DNA of 64,000 nucleotides from Methylobacterium hispanicum (GTDB lineage Bacteria > Pseudomonadota > Alphaproteobacteria > Rhizobiales > Beijerinckiaceae): contig NZ_BPQO01000027.1 in the NCBI RefSeq assembly GCF_022179285.1, forward strand, positions 33,554 through 97,553, in the 5' to 3' direction. This document shows, piece after piece, positions 24,631 through 32,886 of the stretch. How positions within the stretch are numbered: the first letter of the stretch is position 1; each line of letters begins with the position of its first letter. A program made the translations under genes and the position numbers. A model generated the notes under the pieces. The model had not been told where the DNA came from, made no database searches, and saw only the letters and a list, made by a program, of their open reading frames with translations.

Positions 24631-25605
24631 TCAAACCCGCGTGAGGGCGCGCATCTGGTCGGCCTTGGCCTCCTGCAGGTCCTTCAGGAACTGGATGATC
24701 GACTTGACCATCTGGTCCAGCGCCTCCTGCGACTCCTTGCGCAGATCGCCCTGGGCCTGCTTCTCCTGCGCGCTGGCGGCCGCTTCCTGGCCCTCGGCGT
24801 CCTTCACCTTGCTGGCGGCCTCGGTGCTGGCCTCGTTGTAGCGCGTCATGCCCTGGCCGAGCTGGCCGGCGGTCTGCGAGGTCATGTCGCCGAGCTTGGC
24901 GAGGTTCTGCGCACCCTTGCCGACCGTCTGCGAGGCGTCGAGGGCCGTCTGGACCTCGCCGATCTTCATGCCCGAGAACTTGCCGGGCGCACCGGCCGCG
25001 GCGCCCGCGCCGCCGGGCACCTGCGGGCCGGCGGCGGTGGCCAGACCCTTGACCTCCTTGAAGGCCGACGCCTGCTTGCCGGCAGCCGAGATCCCGCCCC
25101 CGAGGGAGGCCAGGCCGCCCGCGACCTGCAGGGCCGAGCTGACCACCGTCATGATGAGGGACGTGAGGGCGCCGGACGTCAGGGTGGCGGCGGCCTCCCG
25201 CATCTTGCCGGCCTGGGCGAGGAGCTCGGTCTTGGCCTGGTCCCGGGCCGCCATCCGGTCGTCGAGCGCGCTCTTGCGCTGCTGGCCGGCCTGCTCGACC
25301 ATCAGGCGCGCCAGGAGATCGAGCGCGCTGCCGGAATTCGCCAGCGAGGCGAGCATCTGCTGGGCGGCCGCGGCGCTGGCTTGGCTCGCGCCGGGATCCT
25401 CCGGCACGGCACCGCGCGGCGTCGAGGCGCCGCTGCTGGCGATCTGCGTGAGCAGCGCGGTGGGGACCGGCGGCAGCGCGCCGGTCGCGGCCGAGGCCGC
25501 GCCGGCCTTCGCCGCCGCGGCGGGCGCCGCCTTGCCGGCTCCGTCCGTCGGGTAGGTGGTCTGGAACGGGATGGTCCCGGAGGTTCCGCTGATACCGCTC
25601 GACAT
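24631..25605 (-). CDS. sctB: SctB-like minor translocator
   Basis: 324 residues. N-terminal Ala/Ser/Pro-rich secretion region (1-70), helices 75-140, a single hydrophobic segment (about 145-170, GALTSLIMTVVSSALQVAGGLASLGG), then a long Gln/Ala/Lys-rich coiled-coil tail ending in MVKSIIQFLKDLQEAKADQM. One membrane helix plus C-terminal coiled coil is the layout of YopD/EspB-type translocators, which pair with a two-helix partner; that partner lies directly upstream. Sequence identity to known SctB proteins is not obvious, so the call rests on layout and position. Confidence 0.7.
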   Translation of the reverse strand: MSSGISGTSGTIPFQTTYPTDGAGKAAPAAAAKAGAASAATGALPPVPTALLTQIASSGASTPRGAVPEDPGASQASAAAAQQMLASLANSGSALDLLARLMVEQAGQQRKSALDDRMAARDQAKTELLAQAGKMREAAATLTSGALTSLIMTVVSSALQVAGGLASLGGGISAAGKQASAFKEVKGLATAAGPQVPGGAGAAAGAPGKFSGMKIGEVQTALDASQTVGKGAQNLAKLGDMTSQTAGQLGQGMTRYNEASTEAASKVKDAEGQEAAASAQEKQAQGDLRKESQEALDQMVKSIIQFLKDLQEAKADQMRALTRV

Positions 25606-25623
25606 GGTGTCCTCCCCTCCCGC

Positions 25624-26670
25624 TCAGGCCCGCAGGCCGACCCGGGCCAGCGTCTGGCCCCGGTCCTGCATCGCCTCGGTGATCGCGTCGAGCATGCCGT
25701 CGAAGCGCTCGGCGGCGCCCTTCAGGCGCGCCATGGCCTGGTCGATCGCGTCGTCGAGCGACTGGATCAGCGCCGCCATCGCCTTGCCCTCGGACTGCGT
25801 CTTCATCCCCTCGGCCTTCGTCTTGGTGGCGTCGTACTTGAGGCCGCCGACCACGCCGTCGCCGACGCCCGTCATGATGCTGGCCACCGCGCCGGCGATC
25901 GAGAGGGCCGACTGGATCGCGGTCGCCGCGCCCTTGATCGCGCCGATGCCGCCCGCGAGGGAGAGGATGGCGGCGACCGAGGAGACCACGATGCGGGAGA
26001 TCATCTCCGCCTCGGTGGCCTTGCCCATGATCTTCTCCTCGGACCAGTCCGGGTGCCGCGCCTTGAGATCGGCCTTGACGATCTGGCCCATGATCCCGAG
26101 CCCGTCCTTGCTCGTCGCCGCGACGACGGCGTCGACGGCCAGGCCGAACATCAGCACGCCCGCCGCCATCAGCGCCGCGCCCGCCAGGACGCCCACGCCC
26201 GTCGCGGCCATGAGCGCGCCGGCCGCGAAGGAGACGATCGCCCCGAGGAACTGGAAACCGATCTTGATCTTGTCCCAGATGGACAGGTTCTTCATCTTGT
26301 TCTCGGCCTGCTCGATCTTTTTCTGCGCCTCTTCGAGCTTGGCCTTCTTCTCGTCGATCTTGAGTTTCTTCGCGTTGGTATCGGTCTCGATCTTGTTCTT
26401 CTCGGTGGCGCTGATCGTATCCTTCATCTTCGTGGTGACCTCGAGCAGCAGCACGTCGAGCTGCGCGCCGGTGACCTTCGGCGTCATCGCGAAGAGGCTC
26501 GCGTTCATGGCGCTCATCGTGCTCTGACGCTGCGCCGCCGGCAGCCCGCCCGGGGAGCCGAGGCTGCCGCTGCCCGCCGCCTTCTCGACCGCGGCGCCCG
26601 GCTTGACGTCCGTGGGGGCGAGGTATCCCGCCACGCTCTGCCCGATGGATCCGCTCACGCCGCTGGTCAT
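25624..26670 (-). CDS. sctE: SctE-like major translocator
   Basis: 348 residues. A Ser/Gly-rich start, a Lys/Glu coiled coil at about 75-127, and two hydrophobic regions (about 138-182 and 225-268) separated by a short polar loop. This is the YopB/IpaB/SipB plan for the pore-forming translocator inserted in the host membrane. The second region, RIVVSSVAAILSLAGGIGAIKGA, and KSIWDKIKIGF-like text before the first are typical. It is followed 18 bases later by sctB and preceded by an LcrH-type chaperone, the usual order. Confidence 0.82.
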   Translation of the reverse strand: MTSGVSGSIGQSVAGYLAPTDVKPGAAVEKAAGSGSLGSPGGLPAAQRQSTMSAMNASLFAMTPKVTGAQLDVLLLEVTTKMKDTISATEKNKIETDTNAKKLKIDEKKAKLEEAQKKIEQAENKMKNLSIWDKIKIGFQFLGAIVSFAAGALMAATGVGVLAGAALMAAGVLMFGLAVDAVVAATSKDGLGIMGQIVKADLKARHPDWSEEKIMGKATEAEMISRIVVSSVAAILSLAGGIGAIKGAATAIQSALSIAGAVASIMTGVGDGVVGGLKYDATKTKAEGMKTQSEGKAMAALIQSLDDAIDQAMARLKGAAERFDGMLDAITEAMQDRGQTLARVGLRA

Positions 26671-26738
26671 GTCCGTCTCTCCGTCTTCAGCTACGAGGAT
26701 CGCCCGGTAGCGGGCGCGATGTCGGGGGCGGGGCCCGT

Positions 26739-27302
26739 TCAGGCCGCGGCGCGCGCGGCGATGGCCGAGAGGAGCGAGTCGGCGTGGGCCTCGACCTGCC
26801 CCTGCTCCGGCGTGCCGGCCGCCTGGACCTTGGCGGCCTCCAGGTAGGCCTGCGCCTGGTCCGCCTCGCCGTTGCCGAGGAAGCACTCGCCGAGCCGGAG
26901 GTAGCCCTGCGGGTTGGTCGCATCGAGGGCGAGGAATACGAGGTAGAGCCGGCCCGCGGCCCGGTACGCCTCCTGGGTCTGGTAGGTGGCGGCCAGCGCG
27001 TAGACCGCCCGCGCGTCGCCGGGCTCCAGCTGGTAGAGCATCGTCAGGGTGTTCTGCGCGCCCGCGACGTCGCCCTGCTGGAGCTGGCGGATCCCCTGGA
27101 CGAGGAGAGCGTCGCGCTCCGCCTCGGTGATGCCCAGGATGTCGGCGTGCGACAGGCCCTCGCCCATCGCCTCCAGGCGCGCCCGGATCTGCGGCGGCAT
27201 CCGCTCGGCGTCGAGGAGCGCGCCGAGGGCGGCGCTGCTGCCCGCGTGGATCTCCTTCAGCGCGGCCTCGGATTTCGGCAATCCGTCGAGGATCGAGGGC
27301 AT
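26739..27302 (-). CDS. LcrH/SycD-type TPR chaperone for the translocators
   Basis: 187 residues. Text: DILGITEAERDALLVQGIRQLQQGDVAGAQNTLTMLYQLEPGDARAVYALAATYQTQEAYRAAGRLYLVFLALDATNPQGYLRLGECFLGNGEADQAQAYLEAAKV. These are three TPR repeats in the arrangement of SycD/LcrH/IpgC. Its place immediately before sctE and sctB makes it the most likely translocator chaperone of the three LcrH-like proteins. It heads a transcript preceded by promoter-motif site 2, 56 bases upstream. Confidence 0.82.
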   Translation of the reverse strand: MPSILDGLPKSEAALKEIHAGSSAALGALLDAERMPPQIRARLEAMGEGLSHADILGITEAERDALLVQGIRQLQQGDVAGAQNTLTMLYQLEPGDARAVYALAATYQTQEAYRAAGRLYLVFLALDATNPQGYLRLGECFLGNGEADQAQAYLEAAKVQAAGTPEQGQVEAHADSLLSAIAARAAA

Positions 27303-27357
27303 CTGTGCGCTCCGTCTGCGTCGATACGGACCGGGATACCCGCTCCCGCGCCCGCCC

Positions 27358-27373
27358 CTGTGCCGAAGGTGAC
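27358..27373 (-). promoter_or_regulatory. T3SS promoter motif, site 2
   Basis: Minus strand GTCACCTTCGGCACAG, 19 bases, then TATCCC; a C and T in front extend it to a TGT-N10-ACA dyad. It lies in the gap between sctY and the translocator-chaperone gene. Confidence 0.65.
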
Positions 27374-27387
27374 AGGGGCGGCGATTT

Positions 27388-27804
27388 TCAGCGCGGCTCG
27401 CCGTGGCGCAGATAGACCTCCACGGCGTCCCGCGCGCCCGCGGCGTCGCCGAGCGCGTAGAGGCAGCGCGCCTTGAGGTAGCGGCGCATGCGCTGGCGCT
27501 CGTCGAGCCGGTAGCTGCCGAACCGCTCGATCGGGGCGAGGCGGTCGAGTTCCTCCAGCACCGCCAGCGCCGCCGCGAAATCCTCCACGAAGAAGCGCAG
27601 CACGGCCCGGGCGAGCAGGATCTCGGCCGAGTCGTCCCCGACGAGATGGAGCGCCTCGGCGAGCACGCCGGCCCGGTCGATCTGGCCCTGCTGGGCGAGC
27701 ACGAAGACGGTGAGCAGCAGAAAGTCGCGCTGGCGCGCGTCGGGACGCGGCGCCTCTGAGGCCAGCGGCAGGCCGGCGCCGGGCCGGGACGGCAGGGTGC
27801 CCAT
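27388..27804 (-). CDS. sctY: SctY-like chaperone of SctX
   Basis: 138 residues. RQRDFLLLTVFVLAQQGQIDRAGVLAEALHLV lines up with the start of YscY (RQQEFLLLNGWLQLQCGHAERA...). The end, KARCLYALGDAAGARDAVEVYL, lines up with the YscY C-terminal repeat. YscY-type proteins are TPR-like chaperones that bind SctX and SctV. The gene follows the sctX candidate by seven bases, the order found in Ysc systems. The alignment is from memory and unscored; a generic TPR protein is the alternative. Confidence 0.62.
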   Translation of the reverse strand: MGTLPSRPGAGLPLASEAPRPDARQRDFLLLTVFVLAQQGQIDRAGVLAEALHLVGDDSAEILLARAVLRFFVEDFAAALAVLEELDRLAPIERFGSYRLDERQRMRRYLKARCLYALGDAAGARDAVEVYLRHGEPR

Positions 27805-27811
27805 GCGGGGT

Positions 27812-28192
27812 TCAGGCCTTCAGGAGGGCGGCGAGGGCCGCGCGCACCTCGTCGTCGAGCTCGGCGTCCTCGCCGAGGATCAGGGCGGCCTCCTCGAGGA
27901 TGCGCCGCCGCTGCCCGAGCGCGCGCCGCGCCGCCTCGGCCATGAGGGCGCCCGCGGCGCGCCGGGTGGCCGACAGGGTCGCGGGTTCGAGCAGCGCCGC
28001 GTCGAGGTTGCGCGGCTCGAGGAGTTGCGGCAGCCGCTCGTCGAGCGAGGGCCGGCGCAGCACCGCGTCGAGATGGCCGGGCTTGGGCAGGAAGGTCGGC
28101 GAGAGCGCGCCCTCCCGCGGCAGGTGCGCGCCCTCGCCGGGCTCCGCCCGGGTGAAGGATTCGACCCCGATCTCGAAGCTGCGGATCTTCAC
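27812..28192 (-). CDS. sctX: SctX-like secreted T3SS export factor
   Basis: 126 residues from GTG 28192. Length and layout fit YscX (about 120 residues). There is an N-terminal FEIGVESFT comparable to IGIEKLS, a Pro/Gly-rich middle (LPREGALSPTFLPKPGHLDAVL) and two C-terminal helices ending EEAALILGEDAELDDEVRAALAALLKA. SctX is an early export substrate that needs SctY and binds SctV. Pairing with the sctY candidate immediately downstream strengthens the call. Such pairs were considered typical of Ysc-type systems. Confidence 0.6.
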   Translation of the reverse strand: MKIRSFEIGVESFTRAEPGEGAHLPREGALSPTFLPKPGHLDAVLRRPSLDERLPQLLEPRNLDAALLEPATLSATRRAAGALMAEAARRALGQRRRILEEAALILGEDAELDDEVRAALAALLKA

Positions 28193-28217
28193 CGGCCCGC
28201 CTCCGCCCTGCCCCGCC

Positions 28218-30431
28218 TCACGACGTACCCGCGATCTTCTGCACGATCTCGTTCATCTTCGACAGGGCGTTGTTGGCCAAGTCGAAGTTGCGGTCCTTCG
28301 CCTTGGTGTCGGAATTGACCTTGTTCATCAGGATCTGGCTCTCCTGGTTGAGCAGGGTCACCCGCTCGGAGAGCTGGTTGGCGTAGGTCGACCACTGGCT
28401 CGAGCTCTTTCCGTTGACGTTGTCGGCGCCGCGCACGATGTTGTGTAGCACCTCCACCGGATGTCCCCAGCCGTTCTGGAAGACCGCCACCGCGGCCTTC
28501 TGGATCTTCTGTCGCGTCGCATCGCCGTCGTATTTGAGATCCGTCGCATCGTTGTTCGTCTTGCCGTCCTTCTCGGGCGCGATCGACTTGATCGTTTCGC
28601 TGACGAGAGACTGGACGATGTTGTACATCTTCAGCACCTCGTTGACCTGGTTGATCTCCTCGGTCTGGATGCGGATGTTGGCCTCGCCGGCCTGGTTGGC
28701 GTAGAGCTGGAACAGGTAGATCAGGTTCGGCACGTCCAGGTTCTGCGTCGTGCCCTCGATCTTGCCGGTTCCGGCGAGGCTCTGCCGGGACTGGGCGATC
28801 TGCAGCAGGCGCGCCTCCTGCTCCATGAAGACCGTGTAGGAGCGCCTGATCGAGCCGTTGTCCTCCGTGTCGAGGACGACCCGGACGCCGGTGTTGTTGC
28901 GGTCGATGCGGCCGTCCGTTTCCGCGATCTTGGCGAAGCAGTTCGCCCGCTCGAAACGGTCGGTGATCAGCTTGATCTGGTCCGTGATCTCGCCCTTGGA
29001 GAAGATCGCCCCGGAGGCGATCTTCTGGTTGAGGAGGCCGAGTTCGTCCGTGAAGATCTTGCGGTTGGCCGCGCTCATGAAGTCGTTGCCCTTGAACACC
29101 TGGGGCGTTCCACCCGGCACCATGGCGTTGATGTTCGTGATCGCCGCGTTGACGAGATCCGTGACCTCCGTCTTGCTGACCGTGAGGTTGAGCTTGATCC
29201 GCAGGCCGGTCGTGGCGTTCGCGAAGATGTCGAGGCCGGCCAGGGTGGTCTGGTCGGCGAGCGGCATCCGGGCGATATCGGCCTTCTGCAGCGTATCGAC
29301 CGTGTAGAGCTTCGTACCGCCCGCCGCCACGAAGGCGGTGACCGTCTCGCTCGCGGACGTGCCGATCGTGACGGCCTTGCCCCCGTTCTGGCTCGGCTGC
29401 AGGTTCTTGCGCACGTACTCGATCTGGATCGCCGTGTGCCAAGCCCCGAATTCCTTCGGGGTCAGCTGGTCGGGGAGCTTGGTGAAGTTGCTCGGCTTGT
29501 CGTCCAGGGTCTTGCCCGGCGTCCCGTTCAGGGTCGGGAAGAGGAGTTCGGCATTGTCCGCGTTCGGGGCGCCGCTGAGATCCTTGTCGCTGCCGTAGAT
29601 GTTCGGCGTGGGGTTTGCCAGCATCAGCATGGCGCCTGTCATGCCGCCGCCGAAGCGAGTGATCGTCGCGATGGCGCCCGGGGTCTGGAGCGCAACCTTC
29701 GGGGGCTCGCCCGTGCCGTTGGCCAGGACGTAGGCGACCTGCACCGCCTCGGGCCAGGCGCGGAAGGTGTCGGCGGCGAGCGCCGCCGGCCCCGTGCCGA
29801 AGGCGTCGGGCAGCTTCGTGAGGCCGACGGTCTGCGCCTTCGCGTCGAGCGTCGCGACCCGCCGCGTGGTGTCGGCCGGGCCGACCAGGACCGCGGGCGG
29901 ATCGCCGATGCCGCGGGTCAGGACGTAGTGCCGCTTGGCCGCCGCCGGCCAGTTGCCGAAGCCGTCGGCGGTCAGGGCGGCCGCGGGCTTCTCGATGTCG
30001 GCGGGCGCCGTGTCCGTCGCGACCCCCGTCCCGGCCGCGTCCGGCGAGGCGAGGATCCGCGCGCCGTCCGGCGGGCCGATCAGGACGACCGGCGGGGCGC
30101 CGACGCCGCGGGCCTCGACGTAGTCGAGCTTCACCGCCGCCGGCCAGTCGCCGAAGGTCGCGGCGGCGAGGTCGGTGGGCGCCGTGTCGGTCGGCGTCAG
30201 CGTAACGGCGTTGCCCGCCGCGGCCAGCACGGCCACGGCCTGCCGGCCCTGGTCGGGGCCGATCAGGACCGCCCGGGGCGTGCCGCTGCCGTTGGCCTGC
30301 ACGTAGTCGGCCTGGGCCTGGGCCGTCCAGCGGGCGAAGACGTCGGTCGCCAGGCTGCTCGGGGCGGGGCCGGCCTGCAGGGCCGCGTAGGCTGACACGT
30401 TGAAGCCGGTGAGGCCCGGGCTGCTGACCAT
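28218..30431 (-). CDS. Large T3SS protein with five N-terminal FxxW...YV repeats; candidate tip/filament protein
   Basis: 737 residues, unrecognised. Residues 30-345 carry five related units starting at Phe32, 93, 158, 223 and 328. The pattern is F-x-x-W, four or five residues, then YV, G-x-G-x-P-P and VLIGP, best kept in units 2 and 3. The C-terminal half is different: Asn/Gln-rich helices (LDVPNLIYLFQLYANQAGEANIRIQTEEINQVNEVLKMYNIVQSLV) and a final coiled coil (SQILMNKVNSD...NNALSKMNEIVQKIA) like those ending needle-tip and filament proteins. Position just before sctX and the absence of any other tip candidate suggest an exported tip, filament or adhesin-like component. This is inference. 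Confidence 0.6.
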   Translation of the reverse strand: MVSSPGLTGFNVSAYAALQAGPAPSSLATDVFARWTAQAQADYVQANGSGTPRAVLIGPDQGRQAVAVLAAAGNAVTLTPTDTAPTDLAAATFGDWPAAVKLDYVEARGVGAPPVVLIGPPDGARILASPDAAGTGVATDTAPADIEKPAAALTADGFGNWPAAAKRHYVLTRGIGDPPAVLVGPADTTRRVATLDAKAQTVGLTKLPDAFGTGPAALAADTFRAWPEAVQVAYVLANGTGEPPKVALQTPGAIATITRFGGGMTGAMLMLANPTPNIYGSDKDLSGAPNADNAELLFPTLNGTPGKTLDDKPSNFTKLPDQLTPKEFGAWHTAIQIEYVRKNLQPSQNGGKAVTIGTSASETVTAFVAAGGTKLYTVDTLQKADIARMPLADQTTLAGLDIFANATTGLRIKLNLTVSKTEVTDLVNAAITNINAMVPGGTPQVFKGNDFMSAANRKIFTDELGLLNQKIASGAIFSKGEITDQIKLITDRFERANCFAKIAETDGRIDRNNTGVRVVLDTEDNGSIRRSYTVFMEQEARLLQIAQSRQSLAGTGKIEGTTQNLDVPNLIYLFQLYANQAGEANIRIQTEEINQVNEVLKMYNIVQSLVSETIKSIAPEKDGKTNNDATDLKYDGDATRQKIQKAAVAVFQNGWGHPVEVLHNIVRGADNVNGKSSSQWSTYANQLSERVTLLNQESQILMNKVNSDTKAKDRNFDLANNALSKMNEIVQKIAGTS

Positions 30432-30531
30432 GGAAGCGACTCGCTCGGTTGCGGGGCCGGAGGCCGGTGGAGCGCCCTCCGCCGACAGGCGCGGCGGTTC
30501 GGCATCGAGGGGTGCGCCGGGGTGAGGCGGC

Positions 30532-30963
30532 TCAGAGGCGAAGGATCATGCGCCGGGCGCGCGGCGCGGCTACGTCGCCCTCCCCGCCGGGATGCGGATC
30601 GGCCCGCATCCCGGCGGATTGCCCGGCGGATTGCCCGGCGAGCCGCTCGGCGCGGCCGAGGAGTTCGGCAAGCCCGGCGAAGAGCGCGTCCGGATCGTCG
30701 GCCCGCGCCGGGAGGTCGGCGAGGCACGCCCGGAAGGCCGGGTCCCGGGCGAGGCGCGGATCGCGGACCAGCCGTGCCAGGCCGTCGCGCAGGCCGCCGA
30801 GCGCGCGCGCCCGATCGAGGCCCGCGGCATCCGCATCCGCCGGAGGGTGCCGGGCGAGCCAGGCCTCGATCTCGGCCGAGACGGTGCCGGCATCGCCCGG
30901 GTCGCCCGCATCGGCCATCGCGGCCCACCGCACCGTGACCGGGCGCCTGCCGGGATAGGTCAT
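30532..30963 (-). CDS. Small helical protein heading the minus-strand T3SS operon
   Basis: 143 residues. Acidic/alanine-rich helices (VSAEIEAWLARHP, LGGLRDGLARLVRDP, DDPDALFAGLAELLGRAERLAG) and an ending RRMILRL similar to the chaperone C-termini SLIFRL and SYTFRL in this locus. It might be a small chaperone for the repeat protein that follows 100 bases later, but no CesT strands are evident. The start could also be the internal ATG at 30918. Confidence 0.5.
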   Translation of the reverse strand: MTYPGRRPVTVRWAAMADAGDPGDAGTVSAEIEAWLARHPPADADAAGLDRARALGGLRDGLARLVRDPRLARDPAFRACLADLPARADDPDALFAGLAELLGRAERLAGQSAGQSAGMRADPHPGGEGDVAAPRARRMILRL

Positions 30964-31049
30964 CCTCGAACCGTCATGTGCTGCAGCCGCTTGGCGCCGG
31001 GCCGTGATCCGGCACGGCGCCGATCCTAGGTGACGACCGCTCCGGGCGT

Positions 31050-31065
31050 GTCACATTCGATACAG
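31050..31065 (+). promoter_or_regulatory. T3SS promoter motif, site 5
   Basis: GTCACATTCGATACAG, 19 bases, then CTAAGA, in the 30964-31181 divergent gap and 117 bases ahead of the GTG at 31182. It differs from the other sites only by AT for GC in the second half. Confidence 0.6.
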
Positions 31066-31181
31066 GCCGCGCCGCTGCGCGCGCCTAAGACGGGAGCCGG
31101 ACCTGCGCGGAGCGCGCCGGCCCACCGATCGTTGCCGTGCCGGCCGGGCGTCCCCCTCCGGAGCGCGAGGGAGGCGAACGC

Positions 31182-31742
31182 GTGCGCGACGTGCTGACGC
31201 TGCCCGAGAGCGGGCTCGGCCGGGCGGCGGAGACCGGTGCGGCGGCCGCCCGGCACGAGACCGTCGCCCTCATCCTGGGGGCCGCCCAGGACGCCGCCGC
31301 GGCGGAGGCCGTCGCGGGCGCGGTCGAGCGGCTGCTCGCCCAGCACGGCACGCCCGCGGCCGGCCCGCCCGGGGAAGGGGTGCCCTACGCCCGGGCGGCG
31401 CAGGCCGTGGCCGAGGGCCGCCTCTCCGAGGCCCTGACCCTGCTCGCGCCGCTCGCCGCCGAGCCCGACAGCCGCGCCGAAGCGGTGCTCGGCCTGGCGG
31501 TCTGCGCGGCGCGCCTGGGCTGTTGCGACGAGGCGCTGATCCTCGCCCGCGAGAGCCGCAGGCTGGCACCGAACCACCCGCGGGCCAGCTGCGTCGCGGG
31601 CCTGTGCGAACTGGAACTGGGCAACCGCCGCGCCGCGCAGGGCCATCTCGCCACCGCCGCGCGGCTGGCGCGGCGCGACCCCGCCTTCGGGGAGGACCTG
31701 CGCCTGGCGCAGCGCGCGCTCCTCCTCATGCACCTAGCCTGA
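31182..31742 (+). CDS. TPR-repeat protein, first gene of the sctI-sctU operon
   Basis: 186 residues from GTG 31182, which has GAGGGAGGCG at good distance. TPR text in the second half: PYARAAQAVAEGRLSEALTLLAPLAAEPDSRAEAVLGLAVCAARLGCCDEALILARESRRLAPNHPRASCVAGLCELELGNRRAAQGHLATAARL. An earlier in-frame GTG (31137) lacks a ribosome-binding site. Probably a cytosolic T3SS chaperone or accessory; the specific partner cannot be told. It is followed 50 bases later by an HrpB1/HrpK-like gene. Confidence 0.65.
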   Translation: MRDVLTLPESGLGRAAETGAAAARHETVALILGAAQDAAAAEAVAGAVERLLAQHGTPAAGPPGEGVPYARAAQAVAEGRLSEALTLLAPLAAEPDSRAEAVLGLAVCAARLGCCDEALILARESRRLAPNHPRASCVAGLCELELGNRRAAQGHLATAARLARRDPAFGEDLRLAQRALLLMHLA

Positions 31743-31773
31743 CACCTGGCCTGACACCTGGCCTGACCTTTGG
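31738..31773 (+). repeat. Three 12-bp tandem units between two TPR genes
   Basis: CCTGACACCTGG twice, then CCTGACCTTTGG. The stop codon of the first TPR gene lies in unit 1. Replication slippage is a sufficient explanation. Confidence 0.8.
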
Positions 31774-31792
31774 CCCGAGCGGAGACCGCGCC

Positions 31793-32167
31793 ATGTCCGA
31801 ACCCGCCGCGCTCCTCGAAGCCGACGACGTCCGCCTCCTCGTCGAGATCGGCTTCTCGGCCCTGTCGCGCGGGCTGCTCGCGCCGGCCGAGACGATCTTC
31901 GCGGGCGTCGAGGCCGCGCGGCCGGGGTCGGAGGCGGCCGGCATCGGACGCGCCCTCGCCCGCCTGCACGGGGGCGCGGTGGACGAGGCCGTCGGCATCC
32001 TGCGCGCCCTGCCGCCCTCCGATGCGGCGCGGGCGTTCCTCGGCCTTGCGGTCTCGCGCACCGGGGACCGCGCCGAGGCCCGCGCGATCCTCGCCGAGGT
32101 CGCGCAGAGCGCCCCCGGCACGCCTCCCGCCGCGATGGCGCAGGATCTCCTGGCAGCGCTGGCGTGA
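31793..32167 (+). CDS. HrpB1/HrpK-like TPR protein of the T3SS
   Basis: 124 residues from ATG 31793 (GCGGAGACC upstream). VRLLVEIGFSALSRGLLAPAETIFAGVEAARPGSEAAGIGRALARLHGGAVDEAVGILRAL follows the HrpB1/HrpK family, small TPR proteins encoded beside the inner rod gene in Hrp-type T3SSs. The family is related to needle/pilin chaperones of the YscG type. It lies about 200 bases before sctI, from which it is separated by a leader with promoter-motif site 4. Confidence 0.68.
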   Translation: MSEPAALLEADDVRLLVEIGFSALSRGLLAPAETIFAGVEAARPGSEAAGIGRALARLHGGAVDEAVGILRALPPSDAARAFLGLAVSRTGDRAEARAILAEVAQSAPGTPPAAMAQDLLAALA

Positions 32168-32239
32168 GCCGCCGGTTCGGCCGGGCCGCAACAGGACGGG
32201 CGCGGCGGCGTCCCGGAGCAATCCCGGGAAAGACTGAAA

Positions 32240-32255
32240 GTCCCGTTCGGCACAT
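32240..32255 (+). promoter_or_regulatory. T3SS promoter motif, site 4
   Basis: GTCCCGTTCGGCACAT, 109 bases before the sctI ATG. Unlike the other four sites, the hexamer 19 bases downstream (GTCGAG) is not -10-like, so this may be a secondary site. The rest of 32168-32363 also shows TGGTAC...GTACCA (6-bp arms) near 32313-32336. Confidence 0.5.
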
Positions 32256-32363
32256 CGCTGATCCACCGAGCGGGGTCGAGAAGCTGCGATCTGCGCAGTT
32301 CAACACTTTCTTGGTACTGTCCTGCGATGGTACCACTCGGTGGCGGTCGGAGATTGAGATCAG

Positions 32364-32870
32364 ATGCCCGCGTTGAGCTTGCCCAATCTCGGCGTCGGAT
32401 CGGGCAGCGCCGCGCTCGGCGAGGGGTTGCGCGAGGCGGGCGGCGTGCAGCGCGCCGCCTTCCAGGACGCGATGACCCGGAAATCTGCCGACCGGCCGAC
32501 CCTCGACGCGCCCGCGGCTACCGCGCCCGCGACGGCCGCCCAGCCGGTCGCACCGGTTCAGACAGTTCAACCGGTGGGCTTCGAGAATGCCCCGGGTGCG
32601 CGCGACCGGGTCCGGCGCAGCCTGGAACTCGACGGCGCGGCCCGCCCCACGGACGGCGACACCATCCTGGGCGGCCTGCAGAAGCTGCGCGGCGCCTTCG
32701 ACGCCCGGCACGCCCGCGTCGGCGAGATCATGGCCTCCAAGACCGTCGACACCAACGCGCTGCTCGCCATGCAGATGGAGGTCGCGCAGTACACCCTGCT
32801 GGTCGACGTCTCGTCGAAGCTCACCGGCAAGAGCACGCAGTCCCTCGACACCCTGATGAAGGGTCAGTGA
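32364..32870 (+). CDS. sctI: SctI, T3SS inner rod protein
   Basis: 168 residues. The C-terminal half is the YscI/HrpB rod domain: GDTILGGLQKLRGAFDARHARVGEIMASKTVDTNALLAMQMEVAQYTLLVDVSSKLTGKSTQSLDTLMKGQ, with the conserved MQ.E, SK..GK and Q..DTL..Q positions. The N-terminal 70 residues are Ala/Pro-rich and variable, as expected for an exported protein. It forms the periplasmic rod between export gate and needle and lies directly upstream of sctJ, as in Hrp and Ysc operons. Confidence 0.88.
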   Translation: MPALSLPNLGVGSGSAALGEGLREAGGVQRAAFQDAMTRKSADRPTLDAPAATAPATAAQPVAPVQTVQPVGFENAPGARDRVRRSLELDGAARPTDGDTILGGLQKLRGAFDARHARVGEIMASKTVDTNALLAMQMEVAQYTLLVDVSSKLTGKSTQSLDTLMKGQ

Positions 32871-32886
32871 GCGTCCCGGCCGCACC

